Assembly: GCF_001953865.1 (NCBI RefSeq)
Contig: NZ_MQUQ01000021.1
Location: 180,509 to 244,508 of the forward strand
Direction: 5' to 3'
Origin: Amycolatopsis coloradensis
GTDB lineage: Bacteria > Actinomycetota > Actinomycetes > Mycobacteriales > Pseudonocardiaceae
Length of the DNA stretch: 64,000 nucleotides
In this document: piece by piece, positions 43,573-53,300 of the stretch
How positions within the stretch are numbered: the first letter of the stretch is position 1
Layout: every line of letters starts with the position of its first letter
Notes under the pieces: generated by a model
Databases searched by the model: none
Seen by the model: the letters and a program-made list of their open reading frames with translations, nothing else
What the model was told of the DNA's origin: nothing
Translations under genes and position numbers: made by a program

Positions 43573-45957
43573 GTGGAGGAGCCGCTGCCGCCGGAGTTGC
43601 GCGAGTTGCTGGCCGGGATCGACGCCACACCGGCCGGTCCCGTCCGCGCGGTCCTTTCCGGTCCGCCCGGCCACGGGAAGACGACGGCGCTGGCCGCCGT
43701 CGCCCGGCACTATCGTGACGCCGGTGTCACCGTGATCACTCGGGAGGACCTGCTCCCGTCCACCGTCGCTTCCGCCGTAGCGATCCTGCTCGATGACGTC
43801 GACTCCCTGCCGCCGCGCACCGGACAGGTTCTGGCCGGCCTGGCGGGCGCGGCCACCCGGATGGTCTTGACCCACACTCCCGGCGCGGCCGGGGCGATGG
43901 CCACCGGCCTCGTGACGGCGACGACCCGGCACATCCGGCTGCCCGCCTGGAACGCCGCGGACGTGGCCAGGTTCGCCGGTGGCCGGATCCCGGCCGAACG
44001 CGCGCAATCGATCCGGCGCCTGACCGCGGGCGTGCCCAGACTGGTGACCCGGTGCCTCCAGGTGCCCACGGTCGAAGAACTGATCGACGAACTGCGCGCG
44101 GAATTGGACATGCTCGGCGAACCGGGGCTGACCTACCTGGTCGTGGCGGCCGTCGGTGGCGCCCGCGACGTAGAGCTGCTCGGGACGGCACTGGGCCGAT
44201 CCCGTGACCACGTCCCCGGCATTGTGGACCAGGTCCGTGCCGCCGGTCTGCTCGCCGCGAACGACTCGGTGCCTCCCTTGGTGGCGCGTGCGGTACGCGA
44301 CCATGTCGGCATCGACCGCGTGCTCACCGTGCTCGTGCGGCTGCTGGAGGACCTGCTGCGCACCGGGCAACCGGTGCTGCCGATCGCCCGGGAGCTCGAG
44401 CGGCTCGGCGCGGGCGGCGCGATCGTGCGGGCCGGGCTCGAAGCGGCCGCGGCGGAGGCGGTCCACGACGAGCCCGCTGTCGCCGCCGAGCTCTACGCCG
44501 CCGCCGCACGCGGCGGCAGCCCCCGGTCCCGGCTGGCACCCGGCTGGGCTCATGCCGCTGTCCTCGCCGGACACCACGACGTGGCCTTGCGGCTCGCCGA
44601 TGAGCTGCTGAGCGCCGCCGAGCCGGCCCATCGCAGCCGCGGCGCGCTGGTCGCGGGCACGATCATGACCCGGCGAGGTGATCTGGCCCGCGGCGCGGAA
44701 CTGCTGCGCTGGTCGAAGGAACCAGGCGCGGTGCCGCTGGTGGACCTCGCCGGGATCGCGCTCGGAGAGACCACCACAACCGAGAGGAGCGTCCTCACCG
44801 AACCCGTTCCGGCGTACGGTGATGTCGCCGGACGGCTGCTCGACGGAATCCGCGACTCGGTCGGCGGGCACACTGAAGTCGCGTTGACGACCTTGCTGGC
44901 CGCGGCCGACGCCGCGGAGGCCACCGATACCGGGCACCTCCTCCCGGATTCACCCGCCGCGCTCACCGCGCTCGTCGCCTTGCACGCGGCGGAATTCGAC
45001 CTCGCCCACGGCGTGCTGAGCCGGGCGGCTCCCGGGATCCGGCACACCCTGCTCCTCGGCTGGACCGAGCTGCTCCGCGGTGACCTCGCCGCGGCGGAAA
45101 CGCACCGCTCAGCCGCGGCGGGCCACGACGGCTCCCTCACGCCCCGCGACGTGTTGTTCCTCCACGCGCTGGAACTCGGGCTCGTGAGGAGAGGTGATAC
45201 GCCGGGCGCGTTCCGCACGAAGTGGGCCTCCGCGTACGAGGCGATGATGAGACAGCCCGTCGACCTCTTCACCTTGCTGCCGCTGGGGGAACTGCTTGTC
45301 GCGGCAGCACGGATGAAGGAGGGCTTCCGTGTCGAGGCACACCGCGGTCACGCCTTCGCCCTGCTCGCGCGGCACGGTCGTCCGGCATTGTGGTCCGCGT
45401 GGCTCGACTGGTCGGTCTTCCACGCGGCCATCGTGGCCGGTGACCGGGAAGGCGCGCGCGTCGCTCTTCGTCAGCTCGCCGATCAGCCGGCACCCGGCCA
45501 CCTGGCCTCCGCGTTCGCAGCAGCGGGAACGAAATGGTTGTCGGTGCTGGGAGGTTCGGTCCAGGTCGACACCGTGCTCGCGGCGGCGGGAGGTCTGCAC
45601 CGCGCCGGGTTGCGCTGGGACGCCGCCCGGCTCGCCGGTCACGCCGCCGTCCGCGCCACCGACCGCGCCGTCATGGTGACCCTGCTGCGCGCGGCCAAAC
45701 ACTTTCCGCTCGGCAGTGGCCCGAGCGCGGACCAGCAACCGCCGCCACCCACCGAGGCGCCCTCGCTCACCCCGCGAGAAACCGACATCGGCCGCCTTGT
45801 CATCGACGGGTACACCTACCGGGAAATCGGTGAACGCCTGCACATCTCCAGCAAGACCGTCGAACACCACATGGCCCGCATCCGCGGCAAACTGGGTGCC
45901 ACCGACCGCCGTACGATCACCGCACTTCTGGGGAACCTGCTGGGAAAGTCCGGCTGA
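43573..45957 (+). CDS. Large ATP-binding LuxR-family regulator (IniR-like by context)
   Basis: Protein of 794 residues. The N-terminus has a Walker A loop (LSGPPGHGKTTAL near residue 30) and Walker B-like AVAILLDDVDSL, so it is a STAND/AAA-type ATPase module. The middle is a long helical TPR-like region rich in Ala and Leu. The C-terminus (about 725-790) is a LuxR helix-turn-helix: LTPRETDIGRLVIDGYTYRE and SSKTVEHHMARIRGKLGA. It should be a ligand- or stress-sensing transcription activator. In Mycobacterium the iniBAC operon lies next to a LuxR-type regulator of similar design (Rv0339c, IniR), and the divergent position to the IniB-like gene suggests the same control circuit here. GTG start at 43573. 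Confidence 0.9.
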   Translation: MEEPLPPELRELLAGIDATPAGPVRAVLSGPPGHGKTTALAAVARHYRDAGVTVITREDLLPSTVASAVAILLDDVDSLPPRTGQVLAGLAGAATRMVLTHTPGAAGAMATGLVTATTRHIRLPAWNAADVARFAGGRIPAERAQSIRRLTAGVPRLVTRCLQVPTVEELIDELRAELDMLGEPGLTYLVVAAVGGARDVELLGTALGRSRDHVPGIVDQVRAAGLLAANDSVPPLVARAVRDHVGIDRVLTVLVRLLEDLLRTGQPVLPIARELERLGAGGAIVRAGLEAAAAEAVHDEPAVAAELYAAAARGGSPRSRLAPGWAHAAVLAGHHDVALRLADELLSAAEPAHRSRGALVAGTIMTRRGDLARGAELLRWSKEPGAVPLVDLAGIALGETTTTERSVLTEPVPAYGDVAGRLLDGIRDSVGGHTEVALTTLLAAADAAEATDTGHLLPDSPAALTALVALHAAEFDLAHGVLSRAAPGIRHTLLLGWTELLRGDLAAAETHRSAAAGHDGSLTPRDVLFLHALELGLVRRGDTPGAFRTKWASAYEAMMRQPVDLFTLLPLGELLVAAARMKEGFRVEAHRGHAFALLARHGRPALWSAWLDWSVFHAAIVAGDREGARVALRQLADQPAPGHLASAFAAAGTKWLSVLGGSVQVDTVLAAAGGLHRAGLRWDAARLAGHAAVRATDRAVMVTLLRAAKHFPLGSGPSADQQPPPPTEAPSLTPRETDIGRLVIDGYTYREIGERLHISSKTVEHHMARIRGKLGATDRRTITALLGNLLGKSG

Positions 45958-46190
45958 ACCCCATCAAGCTGGTAGCCGTTTCCGGATGACATAGGCCGAG
46001 ACAGCTGCTCACCGTTACAGCGGGTGGCCGGCAGGGCGGCACGGTAGCCGAAATCAGGATCGATCCCCGCGAACCACAGCGCCACCACGGTCAGCGCTTG
46101 CGGCACGTCATGTACTCGACCTCAAGCCGCATCCCGGACCTGGCACGCAGCTGCGTGATGTCGATCTGCCGCGAGTGTAGGAGCAGTAAC

Positions 46191-46679
46191 CTAAGCTGCC
46201 AGTCGCGCTCGGGCCGTGTTACGGAGTAGGGCGGCGCCTGTGGCGAGTGCCCCGGATTCCGCGACAGTGGTCACGCGCTCGATCAACGGGGGCGCACCGG
46301 TGTCCGGTGATTCGGGCAGTCCGATGCCGCATCCGACGAACAGCAGCACGATGCCGTGTTGTGTCGCCTCTGGAATCCAGTCGTGGGGCAGGTCGACGGG
46401 CACGTGGTCGAGTAGCGGCCAGTGGTGTGGCCAGTCCAGGGTCACCGCGCCGGTGTGGTCGATGAGGGCACGCCATCCAGGTGTCGGGACGGCGGCGAAG
46501 TGCCGGAGGTCGGTGGTCAGCTTCAAGCCGCGGGCGAGGACGACTCGGAACAACGCGTCGCGCATCATGACGTCACCATGTCGCCGATCGGGTGCTTCGC
46601 CTTCGAGGAACAATGCCGCGAAGCGTCCGTCGCGGCATGTCCAGAAGCCGGCCTGTAAGTGCAGCTCGGTGGAGACCAT
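46191..46679 (-). CDS. Conserved-looking hypothetical protein
   Basis: Protein of 162 residues, start MVSTELHLQAGFWTCRDGRF, with good codon bias in the third position and no shadow composition. No signal peptide or membrane segment; the central part has a Trp/His-rich patch (LDWPHHWPLLDHVPVDLPHD). I do not recognise the family. The ATG at 46679 lacks a strong ribosome site. It stands alone; the 233 bp between it and the LuxR-type gene hold nothing recognisable. Confidence 0.55.
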   Translation of the reverse strand: MVSTELHLQAGFWTCRDGRFAALFLEGEAPDRRHGDVMMRDALFRVVLARGLKLTTDLRHFAAVPTPGWRALIDHTGAVTLDWPHHWPLLDHVPVDLPHDWIPEATQHGIVLLFVGCGIGLPESPDTGAPPLIERVTTVAESGALATGAALLRNTARARLAA

Positions 46680-47015
46680 GATGTCGTGCCTGCTTCCGTT
46701 CGATCGGGCAGTCGCTCCACCCGTCAGGTGGCCAGCTGAGCTCCTTGTTCTCGACGATGCCGCCGAGGATCGGTCCGGAGTGTCGCGTCACCGCACCCCT
46801 TCGCTGAAGAACCACCGCCCCGCCCCTTCGATGATCGAGGTCACACCAGGTATTCGACGCCACCATGGGCAACGGCTTGCCCCCGTAACACAGCTGCAAT
46901 CGACTCGGGGACTGTGCTCCCGGGACCGCGAAGACGTGGGACATCTCACGCCGAGCAAGCCGTCGGCGGGCTCACGACCGAATACAGGGCGATCACCAGT
47001 GGATCAGTGACGGAC
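46680..47015. other. Region without a supported gene upstream of the small peptide locus
   Basis: About 340 bp of somewhat lower GC. A minus-strand frame (46573-46944) starts MSHVFAVPGAQSPSRLQLCY but runs into a shadow of the neighbouring gene, so it is not called. The right part may contain the promoter of the 20-residue peptide gene. Confidence 0.4.
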
Positions 47016-47030
47016 TGACGAAGATCGTCA
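47016..47030. promoter_or_regulatory. Palindrome upstream of the 20-residue peptide gene
   Basis: TGACGA-aga-TCGTCA, a perfect 6+3+6 palindrome, lies 24 bp before the ATG of the small peptide and about 7 bp before its ribosome site. The position fits an operator at or just after the transcription start. Confidence 0.4.
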
Positions 47031-47054
47031 CACATACGAAGGAATGGATTCCTC

Positions 47055-47117
47055 ATGAATTTCATGCAGTCGATCGTGAACCTGATCATCTCGGTCGGAA
47101 ACATCAGCATCTTCTGA
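47055..47117 (+). CDS. Hydrophobic 20-residue peptide
   Basis: ATG at 47055 to TGA at 47117 encodes MNFMQSIVNLIISVGNISIF. A ribosome site (GAAGGAA, 47038-47044) lies about 10 nt upstream and a strong intrinsic terminator follows 36 nt after the stop, so the locus has all parts of a complete small transcription unit. The peptide could form one amphipathic or membrane-inserting helix; it is uncharged apart from the termini. Possible roles are a membrane-active peptide, a small toxin, a signal, or a leader peptide controlling the NRPS operon 250 bp downstream. The lack of Cys and of a leader/core division argues against a lantibiotic-type precursor. A frame on the opposite strand overlaps it but would need a TTG start. 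Confidence 0.5.
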   Translation: MNFMQSIVNLIISVGNISIF

Positions 47118-47152
47118 TCGATCGGCGCGAAAACGCGCAAGGACAACTTCGG

Positions 47153-47187
47153 GCCGTGACCCGCCTTTCGGGCAGGTCACGGCTTTT
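47153..47187 (+). terminator. Intrinsic terminator after the small peptide gene
   Basis: GCCGTGACC at 47153-47161 pairs with GGTCACGGC at 47175-47183; inner CCCG/CGGG bases extend the stem, and TTTT follows directly (47184-47187). This is the most classical terminator in the window. Confidence 0.85.
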
Positions 47188-47220
47188 GCTGTCCGGCAAT
47201 GAGTTTCGTATCCATTACAG

Positions 47221-47234
47221 GAAGATCGATCTTC
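47221..47234. promoter_or_regulatory. 14-bp perfect palindrome upstream of the second NRPS operon
   Basis: GAAGATCGATCTTC, 136 bp before the NRPS start and after the preceding terminator. It could be an operator in the NRPS promoter region. It does not match the iron-box consensus of IdeR/DmdR-type repressors. Confidence 0.4.
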
Positions 47235-47369
47235 GGTCACCCATTGGTGCTACATGTCACCCGGACCAGTCCACCCGGTCGGATGGCCACGAATTTCCCG
47301 TGCACTCAGAGAGATGATCACCGGCACCCGATGCCGCCGGAAGTCATCGTCTAACGGAAGCGGGGTCTC

Positions 47370-50300
47370 GTGGTAGTCAGGCGCGAAAGCACACTGGAAT
47401 TGTCCGCCGCACAGCGGGGAATCTGGTTCGCTCAACGACTTTCCCCGGGTAACCCGATGTTCACCATCGCGCAATATCTCGATATCGACGGCGCGGTCGA
47501 TCACACCGCTCTGACCGCGGCGATCCGCCATGTCCTGCGGGAAACCGAGGCCTTGCGGCTCAGATTCACCGAAGTGGACGGAGAGCCGCGGCAGTTCGTC
47601 GCGCCACTGGGCGAATGGTCGCTTCCCGTCGTCGATCTGAGCGCCGAAGCGGATCCCGAGGGCGCCGCTCAGGAGTGGCTGCGCACGGACCTCGCGGCAC
47701 CGCCGGAGGTGATCGGCGAGCGACTCTTCGCCGCGACGCTGCTGCGCCTTGGCCCCGCACGTTATTTCCTGTACCAGCGGGTCCACCATCTCCTCGTGGA
47801 CGGCTACGGAGCGGCGCTCGTGCTCACCCGGGTCGCCGGCGGTTACCGCGCGCAGCAGCGCGGGGAGCCACTCGAACCAGCCGGTTTCGGTTCTCTGAAA
47901 GATCTTCTGGCCGAAGACAGCGCCTACTCGGAATCCGAGCGAAGCCGTGAGGACGCGCGGTACTGGCTGGACCGGTTCGCCGATCGTCCGGAAGCCACTG
48001 TGCTCACCGACTCGACCGCCCCGATGGACAGCGGCTTCCTTCAACACCGCGGCCGGCTCGACGTCGCGGAGGCGGAGGATCTGCGCGCCGCCGCGCGCGT
48101 GTCCCGCACCGACTGGGCACCGTTCGTCATCGCGGCCGCGGCCGCGTTCCTGCACCGGACCACCGGTGAGCGCGATGTGGTGCTGGGTCTGCCGGTGACC
48201 GCCCGGCGTACGCCGCTGCTGCGCGCGACCCCCGCAATGGTGTCCAATGTGGTCCCGTTGCGCCTGCGCGTGACCCCGTCGACCACGATGGCCGACCTGG
48301 TCAGGCAGACTTCACGCGAAGTGCGAAACGCGCTCAAGCACCAGCGCCATCGCGCCGAAGACCTGCGTCGTAACCTCGGATTGCCTCGTGCCCGGCGGCT
48401 GCACGGCCCGACGGTCAACATCCTCCCGTTCGATCCGCGGATCGAGTTCGGCTCGCACGGTGCGGCGATGCACAACCTCTCGGTCGGCCCGGTCGACGAC
48501 CTGTCGATCGTGTTCCAGGGCATTTCGCCCGAGCACGGTATCCAGGTCACCTTCGACGCGAACCCTCGCCGTTATGACCAGGCCACCCTCGCCGGTCACC
48601 ATGAGCGGTTCCTCCGGCTGCTACGAGCGGCCATCGCGGACCCCACGACGCCGCTGGCGCGAATCGATCTGCTCACCGTCGACGAACGCGACCTCGTGCT
48701 GAACCGGTGGAACGCCACCTCGACCGGAACAGCACCGGCGACCCTGCCCGAGTTGTTCGCCCGGCAGGCCGCGCGGTCCCCCGTCCGGATCGCCGTGAGC
48801 GATGGCACGAGCACCTACACTTTCGCCGAACTCGAGGCCCGGGTCGAGCAACTCGCCCGCGTCCTCGCTCATCGCGGCGTTGGGACCGGCCGGATCGTCG
48901 CCGTGGCCCTGCCCCGGTCCGCAGACACGATCACCGCCTTGCTGGCGGTTGCCCGGGCGAGCGGGGTCTATTTGCCCTTGGACGTGACACATCCGCCCGA
49001 GCGGCTCGCCGCCCTGCTGGCGGATACGAGCCCGGCTCTCGTCATCGCTCACAGCGAGACCGAAGCCCTGCTCCCCCAGGCTGATCTGGTCCTCGATCGC
49101 CTCGACCTGCCAAACGAATTCGGTACTGATCCGCAATCTCCCCAGCCCGCCGATCTCGCGTACCTGATCCATACGTCCGGTTCGACCGGCAGGCCGAAAG
49201 GCGTCGCCGTCGAGCATCAGGCGCTGGGCAACCTCTTCGAAAGCCACCGGCGTCGACTGTTCCCGGCAGGCCGCGCCGCCGCCGGCAAGGATGTCCTGCG
49301 CGTGGCCCATCTGTCCGGAGTGGCCTTCGACGCCGCCTGGGACCCCGTGCTCTGGCTGCTCGATGGCCACGAACTGCGGATGATGCCCGACTCCGTCCGC
49401 CGCGACTCCGAAGCGTGCGTCCGCTACCTGGCCGACGAAGCCATCGACTCCATCGAAACGACGCCGTCCTATGTACGGCAATTGCTCGCTTCCGGCCTGC
49501 TGGCCCTGCCCGGCCGCCATCCGAAGCTGGTCGCCCTCGGCGGGGAACCCGTCGACCCGGCACTGTGGACCGAACTGTCCGCGGGATCCCGGTTGCTGGC
49601 CGTCAACCTGTACGGACCGACAGAATCCACTGTGGACAGTGTGATGGTGGCGGTACAGTCCCATCGGGAACCGGTGATCGGAACCCCGGTGGACAACGTG
49701 CGCGCCTACGTTCTCGACTCGGCGCTGCAGCCCGTGGCACCCGGCGTGCCCGGCGAGCTGTACCTCGCCGGAGCCGGGCTCGCCCGCGGCTACCACGAGC
49801 GGACCGCACTGACCGCCGAACGCTTCGTGGCCAACCCCTTCGACGGCCCTGGCGAGCGGCTGTACCGAACCGGCGACCTGGTCCGTTGGTCTCACCACGG
49901 CGCGCTGGAGTTCCTCGGCCGCACCGACGACCAGGTCAAGATCCGCGGTTTCCGGATCGAGCCCGGCGAAGTCCAAGCCGCACTCACCGGGTACCCCGAC
50001 GTCACGCAGGCGGCCGTGGTCGTCCACGGTTCCGGGGACACCGCCCGGTTGATCGCCTACGTCGTCTCCGACACCGACCCCGCGAGACTGCGGTTCCGGC
50101 TGGCTGAGGAGTTACCGAGTCACCTTGTCCCCCAGACCGTCGTCACGGTCCCGGCACTGCCGTTGACACCCAACGGAAAGCTCGACAAGGCACAGCTTCC
50201 CGAGCCGTCGGCGGTGACCTCCGGCCGCGCACCGGCCACCATCGCCGAGAAACGACTCTGCGCGGTCTTCGCCGAAAGCCTGGATGTCGCCGAAGTCGGC

Positions 50301-53300
50301 GTGGACGACGATTTCTTCGACCTCGGCGGGCACTCGCTTCTCGCCACCCGCGCGGTCGGCCGGATCCGCGCCGAACTCGGCGTCGAAGTGGCGATCCGGG
50401 ACCTGTTCGAGGCGAGCACACCGGCACGGCTGGCCGATCGGCTGAGCGCGCGGGACGTCGCGCACCGACCCGTTCTGGCCCTGGCGACACGTGCCGCACG
50501 CGAGCCGCTTTCCTATGCCCAGCAACGACTCTGGTTCCTCGATCGGCTGAATCCGGGCGCGGCCGACTACCTCATGCCCATCGCCCTGCGGCTCGCCGGC
50601 ACCGTCGACGTCGCCGCGCTGCGGCTCGCACTGGGCGACGTCGTCGCCCGGCACGAGAGCCTTCGGACGACTTTCGCCGAGCATGATGGTGAGCCGTACC
50701 AACGGATCCTGCCCATCGAGGCGGCCGGAATCGTCCTGGGCATCGAGGATGTCCCGGCTGGGCGGCTTGACGACAGGCTCAGCGAAGAGGCTGCCCGGGG
50801 ATTCGACCTCGCCATCGAAGCCCCTCTGCGTGCGACGTTGCTGCGTCAGTCGGCCACCGAGCACGTGCTGCTTCTCGTGTTGCACCACATCGCCGGCGAC
50901 GGCTGGTCGTTCGGGCCGCTGGCTCGCGACCTCGCCGTCTCCTACCAGCGGAGGTCCGCGGGTGAAGGCGCCGGGCTGCCGCCGCTCGCCGTGCAGTACG
51001 CCGACTATGCCCGCTGGCAGCGGGAACTCCTCGGTGACGAGAAGCTGGTGGAAAAGCAGCTCGCCCACTGGACCACCACGCTGGGCGACCTGCCCGCGGA
51101 GCTGCCTTTGCCCGCCGACCGGGCACGTCCCACCACGCCGTCCGGTGCCGGCGCGACGGTGCCGGTCCGGCTGCCCCGGCGCGTGCACACCGCGCTCACC
51201 AAGCTCGCGGCCCGGCACGGTGCGAGCCTGTTCATGGCCCTGCACGCCGGTTTCGCCGCGACGCTCGCGAAGTTCGGCGCGGGCGACGACATCGCCATCG
51301 GGACCCCGATCGCGGGCCGCGCCGAACCCGCTCTCGAAGACCTGATCGGGTTCTTCGTCAACACCCTTGTGCTGAGGACCGACCTCACCGGCGACCCCAC
51401 CTTCACCGAGCTGATGTGGCGGGTGCGTGACGTCGACCTGGCCGCCTTCGAGCACCAGGACCTTCCCTTCGAGCGCGTCGTGGAGCAGCTGGCGCCCGAG
51501 CGGCTCCCTGGCCGGAACCCGCTGTTCCAAGTCCTGTTCACCCTCCAGAACAACCCGGCCCCGGTGATCGAGCTGGACGGGCTCCGGATCGCGGCGGGGC
51601 AGGCGGCGATCACGACGACCGCGAAGTTCGACCTCTCGCTGACCCTCACCGAGAACCACGACGCCGACGGCTGCCCGGCAGGGATCAGCGGTGACCTCGA
51701 GTTCAGCACCGATCTGTTCGACCGCGCGACCGCCGAGCGCCTGACGCGCGGACTGGTGACCTTGCTGGAGAACGTGCTGAACCGGCCGGACGCCCCGCTG
51801 CGCACCGCACCGGTGCTCGCCGACGACGAGCAGGCCCGGTTGCTCGCCCGATCGGCCGGGCATCGACGTCCGGTGCCCGTCACCACGCTGCCCGAACTGC
51901 TCGGGGCCACCGCCGCGCGGCATCCGGAGCGGACCGCGGTGGTCACCCCCGGCCGGCGGCTGACCTTCGCCCAACTCGACGAGCGCGCGACCCGGCTCGC
52001 CGGGGTGCTGACCGCCCACGGCGCCGGCGCCGGTCAGGTCGTCGCGGTGGCTCTTCCCCGCTCGGCCGACACCGTCGTGGCGCTGCTGGCCGTGCTGCGT
52101 GCCGGCGCCGTCTATCTCCCGGTCGACATCGAATACCCGGCCGACCGGATCGCCTACCTGCTCGACGACGCCCAGCCTGTCCTCCTGATCAGCACCTCCG
52201 ACACGGCGGCCAGGCTCCCCTGCGCCGCGACCACAGTGCTGCTCGACGAGGAGGACGTGCTGGACGGTGAGAAGCGGCCGCCGAGCACGCCCGCGCCGGA
52301 GGACCCCGCCTACCTGCTCTACACCTCGGGTTCCACCGGGCTGCCCAAGGGCGTCGAGGTGGAGCACCGCAGCCTGGTCAACCTGCTGGAGAGCCACCGC
52401 ACCGAGGTGTTCGGTCCGGCCACCGCCGCGGCAGGCCGCGGCGTCCTGCGGGTCGCGCACACCGCCGGGGTGGCCTTCGACGCTTCCTGGGACCCCATCC
52501 TCTGGCTCGCCGACGGGCACGAACTCCACGTGCTCGACGACGACACCCGCCGCGACCCCGAAGCCCTTCTCGGCTACCTCGGCCGGGAGCGGATCGACGC
52601 GATGGAGACCACGCCGTCCTACGTGCGGCAGTTGCTGGCGATGGGGCTGCTGACCGGCGAGCACCGGCCGGCCGTGCTGGCCCTCGGTGGCGAGGCCGTC
52701 GACGCGGCACTGTGGCGGGACCTCGCCGGCCATCCGGAGGTGCTGGCGTTCAACTTCTACGGTCCTACCGAGTCCACTGTGGACTCGGTGATCGCGCGGA
52801 TGGCCGGGCAGCAGGTCCCGGTGATCGGTACCGGGATCGCCAACATCGGCACCTATGTGCTCGACGCCGCACTCCGGCCGGTGCCGACCGGTGTCACCGG
52901 CGAGCTGTACCTCGACGGCGCGGGCCTGGCCCGCGGCTACCGAGGCCGTCCCGCGCTCACCGCGGAACGGTTCGTCGCCAACCCGTTCTCCGGTAACGGC
53001 GCCCGGATGTACCGGACGGGTGATCGTGTCCGGTGGACCGCCGACGGCGACCTGGAATTCGCCGGCCGCGCCGACGACCAAGTCAAGATCCGCGGCTTCC
53101 GGGTCGAACCCGGCGAGATCGAAGCGGTCCTGACCGGGACCGGCGCGGCCTCGGCCGCCGCGGTGGTCGTCGACCGGACTCCGGCGGGCGCCGATCGCCT
53201 GGTCGGCTATGTGACACCCGGTACCGCCGACGTCGCCGAACTGCGCCGTCGGGCGGCCGACGCGCTGCCCGGCTACATGGTTCCGCAGGTGATCGTCGCG

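Noticed and set aside
46180..46200. A half iron-box-like sequence (AACCTAA).
   Set aside because: Only one half of the IdeR/DmdR palindrome is present and it overlaps the end of a gene rather than a promoter.
46946..47146. A 66-codon minus-strand frame over the small peptide locus.
   Set aside because: It needs a TTG start with no ribosome site and reads through the terminator region; the plus-strand peptide with ATG, ribosome site and terminator is better supported.
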